A DNA stretch of 10,647 nucleotides, from positions 1 to 10,647 of the forward strand of contig CAKZXL010000926.1 of the NCBI GenBank assembly GCA_937883885.1, in the 5' to 3' direction. Made by a program: the position numbers and the translations under genes. Below are positions 1 through 6,394 of the stretch, piece by piece (the stretch's first letter is position 1; every line of letters starts with the position of its first letter). The stretch comes from an uncultured Aquincola sp. (GTDB taxonomy: Bacteria; Pseudomonadota; Gammaproteobacteria; Burkholderiales; Burkholderiaceae). The notes beneath the pieces are model-generated. The model worked only from the letters and a program-made list of their open reading frames with translations, searched no databases and had not been told where the DNA came from.

Positions 1-345
1 CACCGCCGGCACGTCGCCAGCGTCGTCCAGCGCCTCGCGCCATTCCATCTGCTGCATCAAAAAGGCGGCCGGCATCGCGGTGTTGTTCTCGGCGTTGATC
101 GGTGCGCCGCGCAGTTCGCACAGGTAGGCGGCGCGCTGCAGCGGGTTCTTGAGCCGGCCGTAGGCCTCGTTCACCCGCACCGACCATTGCATGGCCACAC
201 GCTGGGCGGCGCCGCCTTCGGCCGCAAAGCGGTCGGGGTGCACCTTGGCCTGCAGCTCGCGCCAGCGCTGGTCGAGGTCGGCGCGGTCCAGCGCATAGCG
301 CTGCGGCAGGCCGAACAGGGTGAAGTCGTCGTCTGCCAGGTTCAT
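1..345 (-). CDS. hscB: Fe-S assembly co-chaperone HscB (partial, C-terminus outside window)
   Basis: HscB is the J-domain partner of the Hsp70 HscA. It binds IscU carrying a nascent cluster and stimulates HscA ATPase so that the cluster passes to acceptor proteins in the cytosol. The visible 115 residues begin MNLADDDFTLFGLP, matching the family start DYFTLFGLP. The J-domain signature HPD is at residues 36-38 (KVHPDRF). FLMQQMEWREAL at 95-106 aligns with the IscU-binding helix FLMEQLELREEL of E. coli HscB. Roughly the last 60 residues lie beyond the left edge. The ATG at 345 overlaps the stop of the upstream acetyltransferase gene as ATGA, so the two are probably translationally coupled. hscA and fdx would be expected next to the left but are not in view. 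This gene is downstream of a terminator (857-888), so its expression may be partly uncoupled from iscRSUA. Confidence 0.95.
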   Translation of the reverse strand, partial: MNLADDDFTLFGLPQRYALDRADLDQRWRELQAKVHPDRFAAEGGAAQRVAMQWSVRVNEAYGRLKNPLQRAAYLCELRGAPINAENNTAMPAAFLMQQMEWREALDDAGDVPAV

Positions 346-827
346 GCGCTCACCTGCTTTTCATAGAACACGCTCAGGCCGTTGTCGGGGTAGCCGCCGA
401 AGGGGCCGCGCTGGGCATAACCGCAGCGCTCATACAGGCGCACCGCCGCATGCTGGTCGCTGCCGGTTTCCAGCAGCGCGCGGCCGATGCCCTGACCCAC
501 CAGCTGCGCTTCCAGCGCCTGCAGCAGGCGTTCGGCCAGGCGCTGGCCGCGCAGCGCCGGGTCCACGTACATGCGCTTGATCTCGCCATAGGGCTGGCCA
601 TCCGTCTCGGGCTCGGCCGGCATGCGCCGCACCGCGCCGCAGCCGACGATGGTCTCGCCCTGCCAGGCCGCCAGGAAGTGCACCTCGGGCGCCAGCAGCG
701 CCTGCACGTCCAGGATGTGGTTGTCCTCGGGCGCATAAAGGCTGGCCAGGTAGTCGTCCAGCGCGGCCAGCAGGGCCACCACCTGCGGGTGGTCGGGGTG
801 GGTCGGGCGGATGGCGATGTCGGTCAC
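342..827 (-). CDS. GNAT-family N-acetyltransferase, substrate unknown
   Basis: This is a single-domain acetyl-CoA-dependent acetyltransferase of the GNAT fold, 161 residues from a GTG at 827. A TTG at 845 would add six residues. Neither start has a visible Shine-Dalgarno sequence; I prefer GTG because it gives the natural-looking MTDIAIRP. The acetyl-CoA motif A region is at about residues 82-105 (EIKRMYVDP, then RGQRLAERLL). The usual R-x-x-G-x-G/A loop has Arg instead of Gly at its fourth position (R96). The C-terminal motif B is LYERCGYAQRGPF at 131-143, followed by a YPDN/SVFYEK end. The gene sits between iscA and hscB, where the classic isc operon has no gene. It starts 30 nt beyond the T-run of the iscA terminator and its stop overlaps the hscB start. 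The substrate cannot be read from the sequence; the position does not prove a role in Fe-S assembly. Confidence 0.88.
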   Translation of the reverse strand: MTDIAIRPTHPDHPQVVALLAALDDYLASLYAPEDNHILDVQALLAPEVHFLAAWQGETIVGCGAVRRMPAEPETDGQPYGEIKRMYVDPALRGQRLAERLLQALEAQLVGQGIGRALLETGSDQHAAVRLYERCGYAQRGPFGGYPDNGLSVFYEKQVSA

Positions 828-856
828 GGCGCTGGCAACAAGCAAGGACTGCGGGC

Positions 857-888
857 AAAAAAAAGCGCGGCCGGGTCAACAGCCGCGC
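857..888 (-). terminator. Intrinsic terminator after iscA
   Basis: On the minus strand a perfect 7-bp stem, GCGCGGC (882-888) pairing with GCCGCGC (865-871), closes a 10-nt loop and is followed at once by eight T residues (857-864). On the plus strand no T-run follows the hairpin, so it acts on leftward transcription only. It lies 17 nt beyond the iscA stop and would end or attenuate the iscRSUA transcript before the acetyltransferase-hscB pair. Confidence 0.88.
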
Positions 889-905
889 GGTCGGCGGATC
901 GAGCG

Positions 906-1229
906 TCAGACGCGGAACGACTCGCCACAACCGCAGCGATCCTTCTCGCGCGGGTTGTGGAACTTGAAGCCTTCGTTCAGGCCTTCGCGCACGAAGTCCA
1001 GTTCGGTGCCGTCCAGGTAGGGCAGGCTCTTGGGGTCGATCAGCACCTTGACGCCATGGCCCTCGAACACGATGTCCTCAGGCGCCAGCTCGTCGGCGTA
1101 TTCCAGCTTGTAGGCTAGGCCCGAGCAGCCGGTGGTCTTGACGCCGAGGCGCACGCCCACGCCCTTGCCGCGGCGGCTCAGGTACTTGGTGACGTGCCGC
1201 GCGGCGGCTTCGGTCAGCGTGACAGCCAT
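906..1229 (-). CDS. iscA: A-type Fe-S carrier protein IscA
   Basis: IscA is an A-type carrier that binds iron or an Fe-S cluster and delivers it to apoproteins, especially for [4Fe-4S] assembly. The protein is 107 residues, the same length as E. coli IscA, and has the three ligand cysteines at the same numbers: Cys35 (TTGCSGLAY), Cys99 and Cys101 (RCGCGESF near the C-terminus). The start is ATG at 1229. An AAGGG that runs out of the iscU stop codon serves as ribosome binding site, and the gap to iscU is only 9 nt, so it is in the iscRSUA transcript. ErpA is the main alternative A-type family, but the operon position and exact cysteine numbering favour IscA. It is the last gene before the terminator at 857-888. 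Confidence 0.96.
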   Translation of the reverse strand: MAVTLTEAAARHVTKYLSRRGKGVGVRLGVKTTGCSGLAYKLEYADELAPEDIVFEGHGVKVLIDPKSLPYLDGTELDFVREGLNEGFKFHNPREKDRCGCGESFRV

Positions 1230-1238
1230 CGCGAGCCC

Positions 1239-1622
1239 TTACTGCGCCTTCTTGCGGTAGTCCTCGACGGCGGCCTTGATCGCGTCTTCGGCCAGGATCG
1301 AGCAGTGGATCTTCACCGGCGGCAGCGCCAGTTCCTGCGCGATCTGGGTGTTCTTGATGGTCAGCGCCTCGTCCAGCGACTTGCCCTTCACCCATTCGGT
1401 GACCAGCGAGCTGGAAGCGATGGCCGAACCGCAGCCGTAGGTCTTGAACTTGGCGTCCTCGATCAGGCCGGTGGCGGGGTTGACCTTGATCTGCAGCTTC
1501 ATCACGTCGCCGCAGGCCGGGGCGCCGACCATGCCGGTGCCCACGGTGTCGTCACCCTTGTCGAAACCGCCGACGTTGCGGGGGTTCTCGTAGTGGTCGA
1601 TGACCTTGTCGCTGTATGCCAT
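1239..1622 (-). CDS. iscU: Fe-S cluster scaffold protein IscU
   Basis: IscU is the cytosolic scaffold on which IscS-derived sulfur and iron are built into a [2Fe-2S] cluster. The protein is 127 residues and very close to E. coli IscU from its first residues (MAYSDKVIDHYENPRNVG). The three cluster cysteines are Cys37 (GAPACGDV, with Asp39), Cys64 (TYGCGSA) and Cys107 (KIHCSIL, preceded by His106). LPPVK at residues 100-104 is the peptide recognised by the chaperone HscA. One extra residue in the loop around 50 shifts the later numbers by one relative to E. coli. A strong ribosome binding site, AGAGGAG (1629-1635), lies 6 nt before the ATG. The gap to iscS is 16 nt. Confidence 0.98.
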   Translation of the reverse strand: MAYSDKVIDHYENPRNVGGFDKGDDTVGTGMVGAPACGDVMKLQIKVNPATGLIEDAKFKTYGCGSAIASSSLVTEWVKGKSLDEALTIKNTQIAQELALPPVKIHCSILAEDAIKAAVEDYRKKAQ

Positions 1623-1638
1623 GTTGTTCTCCTCTTGC

Positions 1639-2859
1639 TCAGTGTGCGGACCACTGGATGGTGCTCAGGTCCACCCCGTCCTTGAACATCTCCCACAGCG
1701 GGGACAGCTCGCGCAGCTTGGCCACACGGTCCTTCAGCGTGGTGACGGCGTAGTCGATCTCTTCCTGCGTGGTGAAGCGGCCGATCGTCATGCGCAGGCT
1801 GGAGTGGGCCAGTTCGTCGCTGCGGCCCAGGGCGCGCAGCACGTAGCTGGGTTCCAGGCTGGCCGAGGTGCAGGCCGAGCCGGAGCTCACGGCCAGGCCC
1901 TTGACGCCCATGATCAGCGACTCGCCTTCGACGAAGTTGAACGAGATGTTGACGTTGTGCGGCACGCGCTGCTCGGCGTGGCCGTTCAGGAAGGTCTGCT
2001 CGATGTCCTTCAGGCCATTGATCAGCCGCTGCTGCAGCATGCGGATGCGCTCGTTCTCGGCGCCCATCTCTTCGCGGGCGATGCGGTAGGCCTCGCCCAT
2101 GCCGACGATCTGGTGCGTGGGCAGCGTGCCCGAGCGCATGCCGCGCTCATGGCCGCCACCGTGCATCTGCGCCTCGATGCGCACGCGCGGCTTGCGGCGC
2201 ACGTACAGCGCGCCCACGCCCTTGGGGCCGTAGGTCTTGTGCGAGGCCAGGCTCATCAGGTCGATGGGCAGCTCGGCCAGGTTGATCGCGACCTTGCCGG
2301 TGGCCTGCGCCGCATCGACGTGGAAGATGATGCCCTTCTCACGGCAGAGCTTGCCGATGGCCGGGATGTCCTGGATCACGCCGATCTCGTTGTTCACGAA
2401 CATGACCGAGACCAGGATGGTGTCGGGCCGCAGCGCGGCCTTGAGCTTGTCCAGGTCGATCAGGCCGTCCGGCTCCACATCCAGGTAGGTGGCGTCAAAG
2501 CCCTGGCGCTCCAGCTCACGCACCGTGTCGAGCACCGCCTTGTGCTCGGTCTTGATGGTGACGATGTGCTTGCCGCGGGTCTTGTAGAAGTGGGCCGCGC
2601 CCTTGAGGGCGAGGTTGATCGACTCGGTGGCGCCGGAAGTCCAGACGATCTCGCGCGGGTCGGCGCCCACCAGGTCGGCCACCTGCTGGCGGGCCTTCTC
2701 GACGGCTTCTTCCGCTTCCCAGCCCCAGGCATGGCTGCGCGACGCCGGGTTGCCGAAGTGCTCACGCAGCCAGGGCACCATCGCGTCGACGACGCGGGGG
2801 TCGCACGGCGTGGTGGCGCCGTAGTCCATGTAGATCGGGAAATGCGGGGTCATGTCCAT
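1639..2859 (-). CDS. iscS: Cysteine desulfurase IscS
   Basis: IscS is a PLP enzyme that converts L-cysteine to L-alanine and holds the sulfur as a persulfide on an active-site cysteine. It then passes the sulfur to IscU and to tRNA-thiolation acceptors. The PLP lysine is K208 in SHKTYGPKG. The mobile-loop catalytic cysteine is C330 in [10 protein letters not shown]. The conserved start [11 protein letters not shown] and end [13 protein letters not shown] match the family throughout. Two nearby ATG codons, 2859 and 2853, give 406 or 404 residues (E. coli IscS has 404); neither has a strong Shine-Dalgarno sequence. The open frame extends upstream into iscR, but that stretch is iscR read in another frame. 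It lies 62 nt after iscR and 16 nt before iscU, in one transcript. Confidence 0.98.
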   Translation of the reverse strand: MDMTPHFPIYMDYGATTPCDPRVVDAMVPWLREHFGNPASRSHAWGWEAEEAVEKARQQVADLVGADPREIVWTSGATESINLALKGAAHFYKTRGKHIVTIKTEHKAVLDTVRELERQGFDATYLDVEPDGLIDLDKLKAALRPDTILVSVMFVNNEIGVIQDIPAIGKLCREKGIIFHVDAAQATGKVAINLAELPIDLMSLASHKTYGPKGVGALYVRRKPRVRIEAQMHGGGHERGMRSGTLPTHQIVGMGEAYRIAREEMGAENERIRMLQQRLINGLKDIEQTFLNGHAEQRVPHNVNISFNFVEGESLIMGVKGLAVSSGSACTSASLEPSYVLRALGRSDELAHSSLRMTIGRFTTQEEIDYAVTTLKDRVAKLRELSPLWEMFKDGVDLSTIQWSAH

Positions 2860-2877
2860 GGCGAGGGGCTGGGCGGC

Positions 2878-2893
2878 CACCGCTTGCGCGGTG
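2878..2893 (-). other. GNRA-capped hairpin between iscR and iscS
   Basis: In the 62-nt iscR-iscS gap the minus-strand RNA has CACCGC and GCGGTG forming a perfect 6-bp stem around a GCAA tetraloop. No T-run follows, so it is not an intrinsic terminator. In E. coli the iscR-iscS junction is where the sRNA RyhB blocks iscS translation while structure protects the iscR message; a similar protective role here is inference only. Confidence 0.5.
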
Positions 2894-2921
2894 AGCCTGC
2901 CGCTGTGGATCGTTGAAAGGA

Positions 2922-3455
2922 TTACTTGGAAAACACGGAGCCGAGGGCGAACACCGAGTTGGGCGCGGTGACCTTGATGGGCTTGACCACCGGCACCGAC
3001 GAGATCGCGCGCTTGACCGGCGCTTCTTCGATCGACACGCCCTTGGCGATCTGGTCTTCGACCAGCTTCTTCAGGGTGATGGAGTCGAGAAACTCGATCA
3101 TCTTGGTGTTCAGGCTGGCCCACAGGTCGTGCGTCATGCAGCGGCCCGAGTCGTCGCCCATGCAGTTTTCCTTGCCGGCGCAGCCGGTGGCGTCGATGGG
3201 CTCGTCCACGGCCACGATGATGTCGGCCACGGTGATCTCGTCAGACTTGCGGCCCAGCGAATAGCCGCCGCCGGGGCCGCGGGTGCTTTCGACCAGCTCA
3301 TGCCGACGCAGCTTGCCGAACAGCTGTTCCAGGTACGACAGCGAAATCTGCTGCCGCTGGCTGATGGCGGCCAGCGCCACCGGGCCGTTGTTCGACCGCA
3401 AGGCCAGGTCGATCATCGCGGTGACGGCAAAACGGCCTTTGGTGGTGAGACGCAT
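2922..3455 (-). CDS. iscR: Rrf2-family Fe-S sensing regulator IscR
   Basis: IscR is a winged-helix transcription factor that, with a [2Fe-2S] cluster, represses the isc operon; without it, it still controls other promoters. The protein is 177 residues. The DNA-binding domain (about 1-70) carries [23 protein letters not shown] with Glu43 (the residue that sets DNA specificity in E. coli IscR), and [10 protein letters not shown]. Cluster ligands are Cys92, Cys98, Cys106 and His109. The spacing CX5CX7CX2H is two residues longer in the second gap than CX5CX5CX2H of E. coli. The C-terminal tail (about 145-177) is Val/Pro/Ser-rich and differs from the E. coli tail. AAAGGAG (3463-3469) lies 7 nt before the ATG. 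It is the first gene of the isc transcript, with an IscR-like site in its own promoter, implying autoregulation. Confidence 0.97.
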   Translation of the reverse strand: MRLTTKGRFAVTAMIDLALRSNNGPVALAAISQRQQISLSYLEQLFGKLRRHELVESTRGPGGGYSLGRKSDEITVADIIVAVDEPIDATGCAGKENCMGDDSGRCMTHDLWASLNTKMIEFLDSITLKKLVEDQIAKGVSIEEAPVKRAISSVPVVKPIKVTAPNSVFALGSVFSK

Positions 3456-3486
3456 GGAGGGCTCCTTTAGCTTCGGAATGCCGGAG

Positions 3487-3535
3487 GGCGGGCCAACCCG
3501 CTGTCAAAGCCATGACAACCGGGTTAACCCCCGCC
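3487..3535 (-). other. Nested inverted repeat in the iscR 5' leader
   Basis: Three paired arms are nested around one centre. The outer arms are GGCGGG (3487-3492) with CCCGCC (3530-3535). The middle arms are AACCCG (3495-3500) with CGGGTT (3520-3525). The inner arms are TGTCA (3502-3506) with TGACA (3513-3517), around a 6-nt loop. That is 17 base pairs over 49 nt. The right side also contains the perfect 10-bp palindrome GGGTTAACCC (3521-3530). It lies between the predicted iscR transcription start and the ribosome binding site, so it may fold in the mRNA or be a protein-binding operator. There is no T-run on either side, so it is not a simple terminator. Confidence 0.6.
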
Positions 3536-3536
3536 T

Positions 3537-3561
3537 GATTCCGAGTGGGTTACTCAAGTAT
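3537..3561 (-). promoter_or_regulatory. IscR type 1-like operator over the iscR -10
   Basis: The minus-strand segment begins ATACTTGAGT, has a 5-nt spacer AACCC, and continues ACTCGGAAT. The dyad GAGT-N5-ACTC with flanking ATACTT and CGG fits the spacing and half-sites of E. coli type 1 IscR sites (consensus ending in GACT-N5-AGTC, flanked by ATA and TAT). Several positions outside the core deviate. It overlaps the -10 hexamer, which fits autorepression by [2Fe-2S]-IscR. Confidence 0.65.
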
Positions 3562-3586
3562 AACTGAAGTTGAGTCTTTCGGTCGA
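3557..3586 (-). promoter_or_regulatory. Predicted sigma70 promoter of the isc operon
   Basis: The -10 is TATACT (plus-strand 3557-3562), one mismatch from TATAAT. An 18-nt spacer separates it from a weak -35, TCGACC (3581-3586). The expected start of transcription is near 3550, giving a leader of about 95 nt before iscR. The weak -35 and the overlap with the IscR-like dyad fit a regulated promoter. The -35 lies inside an imperfect dyad (3578-3600; TTCGG and CGAG arms around a 4-nt centre), which could be a second binding site. Confidence 0.6.
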
Positions 3587-3617
3587 GATTGCTCGCCGAA
3601 GTTCCCAGGGGCACGCG

Positions 3618-4178
3618 TCATGCCCGTGGCGGCATCGTCTGCAGCTGTTGGCGGATGTGCGCGACCAGCCCGTCGCAGGCATGCTCGATGAGGTCGAGCA
3701 CATGGTCGAAACCGCCGGCCGGGCCGTAGTAAGGGTCGGGCACGCGGCCGCTGCCGCGGGGGCGCTGCGGATCGGTGGCATGGTCCAGCAGCAGGCACAG
3801 CTCGGCCGTGGCGTCGTCGGGCCGCGCCCGGCGCAGCTCGCGCAGGTTCTCGTCGTCCATCGCCAGGATCAGGTCGAAGCGCCGGAAGTCGTCGGCACTC
3901 ACCTGCCGCGCCCGCAGCGCCGACAGGTCGTAACCGCGCTGCTGGGCATGCCGGGTGGCGCGTGCGTCGGGCTTTTCACCGATGTGGTAGCCGCTGGTGC
4001 CGGCCGAATCCACCTGCACCGCCTCGGCCAGGCCGGCGGCCTCCAGCTTGGCGCGCAGCACGCCTTCGGCGGTGGGTGAGCGGCAGATGTTGCCCAAACA
4101 GACCATCAACACCCGGTAGCGCACCGCCGCATCGTCGCGGCTGTCGCGGCCCAGCAGCGACTTCATCAGCGCCTTCAT
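3618..4178 (-). CDS. Low-molecular-weight protein tyrosine phosphatase
   Basis: This is a cytosolic phosphatase of the LMW-PTP/Wzb/arsenate-reductase fold, 186 residues. The P-loop is CLGNICRS with nucleophile Cys27 and Arg33 (C-X5-R-S). The general acid is Asp148 in the DPYYG loop. The next features, [11 protein letters not shown] and RQV near 91-93, are usual for bacterial LMW-PTPs. An N-terminal stretch of about 20 residues precedes the fold. The ATG at 4178 overlaps the uvrB stop as ATGA, so it is probably translated by coupling. Bacterial LMW-PTPs often act on tyrosine kinases of capsule export, but no such kinase or capsule gene is here, so the target is unknown. It is followed by the 162-bp iscR control region. 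The ArsC alternative is unlikely because the sequence fits the tyrosine-phosphatase acid loop. Confidence 0.93.
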   Translation of the reverse strand: MKALMKSLLGRDSRDDAAVRYRVLMVCLGNICRSPTAEGVLRAKLEAAGLAEAVQVDSAGTSGYHIGEKPDARATRHAQQRGYDLSALRARQVSADDFRRFDLILAMDDENLRELRRARPDDATAELCLLLDHATDPQRPRGSGRVPDPYYGPAGGFDHVLDLIEHACDGLVAHIRQQLQTMPPRA

Positions 4179-6277
4179 GCCCGGCCCACCAAAGGCACCA
4201 CGTTGCTGTCGTGGCCCGCCGCGCCAAAGGCCTGCTCGCGCAGCACCGCCAGCTGGTCGCGCACCCGCGCCGCCTTCTCGAACTCGAGGTTGCGGGCATG
4301 TTCCAGCATCTGCTTTTCGAGCAACTTGATGCGCTTGCCCAGGTCCTTCTCGCTCATCGCTTCCACCTCGGCGGCCACCTGTGCGTTCTTCAGGTCGTCC
4401 TTGGCGGTCTTGTCGCTCACCACGCCGTCGATCAGCTCGCGCACCTTCTTGTTCAGCGCGCGCGGCACGATGCCCATGGCCTCGTTGTGCGCGATCTGCT
4501 TGGCCCGGCGGCGCTCGGTCTCGTCGATGGCCCTGCGCATCGATTCGGTGATCTTGTCGGCGTACAGGATGGCGCGGCCATTGAGGTTGCGCGCCGCGCG
4601 GCCGATGGTCTGGATCAGGCTGCGCTCGGCACGCAGAAAACCTTCCTTGTCGGCGTCCAGGATGGCCACCAGCGACACCTCGGGAATGTCCAGGCCCTCT
4701 CGCAGCAGGTTGATGCCCACCAGCACGTCGAAGGTGCCCAGCCGCAGGTCGCGCAGGATCTCCACCCGCTCCACTGTGTCGATGTCCGAGTGCATGTAAC
4801 GCACCTTCACGCCGTTGTCGCTCAGGTAGTCGGTCAGCTGCTCGGCCATGCGCTTGGTCAGCGTGGTGATCAGCACCCGCTCGCCGATGATCACGCGGTC
4901 GCGGATTTCCTGCAGCACGTCGTCCACCTGCTGCTGCGCGGGGCGCACCTCCACGATGGGGTCGACCAGGCCGGTGGGCCGCACCACCTGTTCCACCACC
5001 TGGCCGGCGTGTTCCTTTTCGTAGTTGGCCGGCGTGGCGGTGACGAACACCGCCTGCCGCACCTTGCGCTCAAATTCCTCGAACTTCAGCGGCCGGTTGT
5101 CCATCGCGCTGGGCAGGCGGAAGCCGTACTCCACCAGCGTGGTCTTGCGCGCGCGGTCGCCGTTGTACATGGCGCCCAGCTGGCCCATCAGCACATGCGA
5201 CTCGTCGAAGAACATCACCGCGTCCTTGGGCATGTAGTCCACCAGCGTGGGCGGCGGGTCGCCCGGCGCGGCGCCCGAGAGGTGGCGGGTGTAGTTCTCG
5301 ATGCCCTTGCAGTGGCCCACCTCCTGCAGCATCTCCAGGTCGAAGCGGGTGCGCTGCTCCAGCCGCTGCGCTTCCACCAGCTTGCCGTTCTTGACCAGGT
5401 CGTCGAGCCGCCAGCGCAGCTCTTCCTTGATGCCCTCGATGGCGCGCAGCACGCTTTCGCGCGGCGTCACGTAGTGGCTGCTGGGGTAGATGACGAAGCG
5501 CGGGATCTTCTGGCGGATCTGCCCGGTCAGCGGGTCGAACAGCGACAGCGACTCGATCTCGTCGTCGAACAGCTCCAGCCGGATGGCCAGCTCGGAGTGC
5601 TCGGCCGGGAACACGTCGATGCGGTCGCCGCGCACACGGAAGCTGCCGCGCGAAAAGTCGGTCTCGTTGCGCTTGTACTGCATGCGGATCAGCTGCGCGA
5701 TGGCGTCGCGCTGGCCGATCTTGTCGCCCACCCGCACGATGAAGCGCATCTGCGTGTAGTCCTCGGGCTTGCCGATGCCGTAGATGGCGCTCACGCTGGC
5801 CACGATCACCACGTCGCGCCGCTCCAGCACGCTCTTGGTGGCCGACAGCCGCATCTGCTCGATGTGCTCGTTGATCGACGAGTCCTTCTCGATGAACAGG
5901 TCGCGCTGGGGCACATAGGCCTCGGGCTGGTAGTAGTCGTAGTAGCTGACGAAGTACTCCACCGCATTCTTCGGGAAGAACTCGCGGAACTCCGAGTACA
6001 GCTGCGCGGCCAGCGTCTTGTTGGGCGCGAACACGATCGCCGGACGGCCCAGCCGCGCGATCACGTTGGCCATGGTGAAGGTCTTGCCCGAGCCGGTCAC
6101 GCCCAGCAGCGTCTGGTAGGTCAGGCCGTCGTTCACGCCTTCGATCAGCTGTTCGATGGCCGTGGGCTGGTCGCCGGCCGGTGGATAAGGCTGGAAAAGC
6201 TGGAACGGGGAACCCGGATAACTGACGAACTCACCCGCCGGCGGGGTGGAGGCTTCGGTTTCCGCCACTGCGGTCAT
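4175..6277 (-). CDS. uvrB: Excinuclease ABC subunit B (UvrB)
   Basis: UvrB is the damage-verifying helicase-like subunit of nucleotide excision repair. UvrA loads it onto DNA and it then recruits UvrC. The protein is 700 residues, about 25 longer than E. coli UvrB, mainly through an N-terminal extension of some 20 residues. Walker A is GVTGSGKT at 59-66 (Lys65). The aromatic beta-hairpin that clamps DNA is [12 protein letters not shown] at 112-123. The Walker B/DEAD-like motif is DESH at 358-361. Helicase motifs GLDIPEV and QTIGRAAR follow in domain 3. The UVR domain that contacts UvrC is near 645-682. The ATG at 6277 has AGGAG 7 nt upstream. It is the first gene of the leftward block and is coupled to the phosphatase gene. 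A weak LexA-like element lies in its upstream gap. Confidence 0.98.
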   Translation of the reverse strand: MTAVAETEASTPPAGEFVSYPGSPFQLFQPYPPAGDQPTAIEQLIEGVNDGLTYQTLLGVTGSGKTFTMANVIARLGRPAIVFAPNKTLAAQLYSEFREFFPKNAVEYFVSYYDYYQPEAYVPQRDLFIEKDSSINEHIEQMRLSATKSVLERRDVVIVASVSAIYGIGKPEDYTQMRFIVRVGDKIGQRDAIAQLIRMQYKRNETDFSRGSFRVRGDRIDVFPAEHSELAIRLELFDDEIESLSLFDPLTGQIRQKIPRFVIYPSSHYVTPRESVLRAIEGIKEELRWRLDDLVKNGKLVEAQRLEQRTRFDLEMLQEVGHCKGIENYTRHLSGAAPGDPPPTLVDYMPKDAVMFFDESHVLMGQLGAMYNGDRARKTTLVEYGFRLPSAMDNRPLKFEEFERKVRQAVFVTATPANYEKEHAGQVVEQVVRPTGLVDPIVEVRPAQQQVDDVLQEIRDRVIIGERVLITTLTKRMAEQLTDYLSDNGVKVRYMHSDIDTVERVEILRDLRLGTFDVLVGINLLREGLDIPEVSLVAILDADKEGFLRAERSLIQTIGRAARNLNGRAILYADKITESMRRAIDETERRRAKQIAHNEAMGIVPRALNKKVRELIDGVVSDKTAKDDLKNAQVAAEVEAMSEKDLGKRIKLLEKQMLEHARNLEFEKAARVRDQLAVLREQAFGAAGHDSNVVPLVGRA

Positions 6278-6394
6278 GGGCCATCTCCTAAAATGCCGAT
6301 CGCCGTTACACGCCGAACGGCCAACCCTGCAGGGTACAGCAGCCGCTCACGCCAGGCGCAGCCCGTACACATCGGGCCTTTTCAGGAAAACACA
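6278..6394. promoter_or_regulatory. Divergent uvrB / aminotransferase control region
   Basis: This 117-bp gap must hold both promoters. Visible elements are: TAAAAT (6289-6294, plus strand), a possible -10 for the rightward gene without a good -35; a GCCGTT-N8-AACGGC inverted repeat (6302-6321); a perfect 12-bp palindrome ACCCTGCAGGGT (6324-6335); and CTGC-N8-GCAG (6327-6342), which fits the CTG-N10-CAG frame of LexA boxes but lacks the T and A next to the arms. A GCCCG-N7-CGGGC hairpin followed by CTTTT (6361-6382) stands just before the aminotransferase ribosome binding site. No promoter hexamer pair is good enough to fix a start. Confidence 0.45.

Noticed and set aside
1600..2916. 438-codon plus-strand frame opposite iscS, and a 442-codon minus-strand frame at 6347-7675 opposite the aminotransferase.
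   Set aside because: Both are antisense shadows of conserved genes with the same biased composition.
2860..3123. Upstream extension of the iscS frame into iscR (would give 494 residues).
   Set aside because: The extra residues are iscR read out of frame; homology to IscS begins at the ATG codons 2859/2853.
3578..3600. Imperfect hairpin after the phosphatase gene as an intrinsic terminator.
   Set aside because: No T-run follows on either strand; it is better seen as a dyad in the iscR promoter region.
3962..6394. Very long open frame on the plus strand running antisense to the phosphatase and uvrB genes and in frame with the aminotransferase (over 1200 codons in all).
   Set aside because: The antisense part is a shadow of uvrB caused by high GC at third positions: it is His/Leu/Val/Gln-rich, shows no known fold, and the aminotransferase has its own ribosome binding site and family start at 6395.
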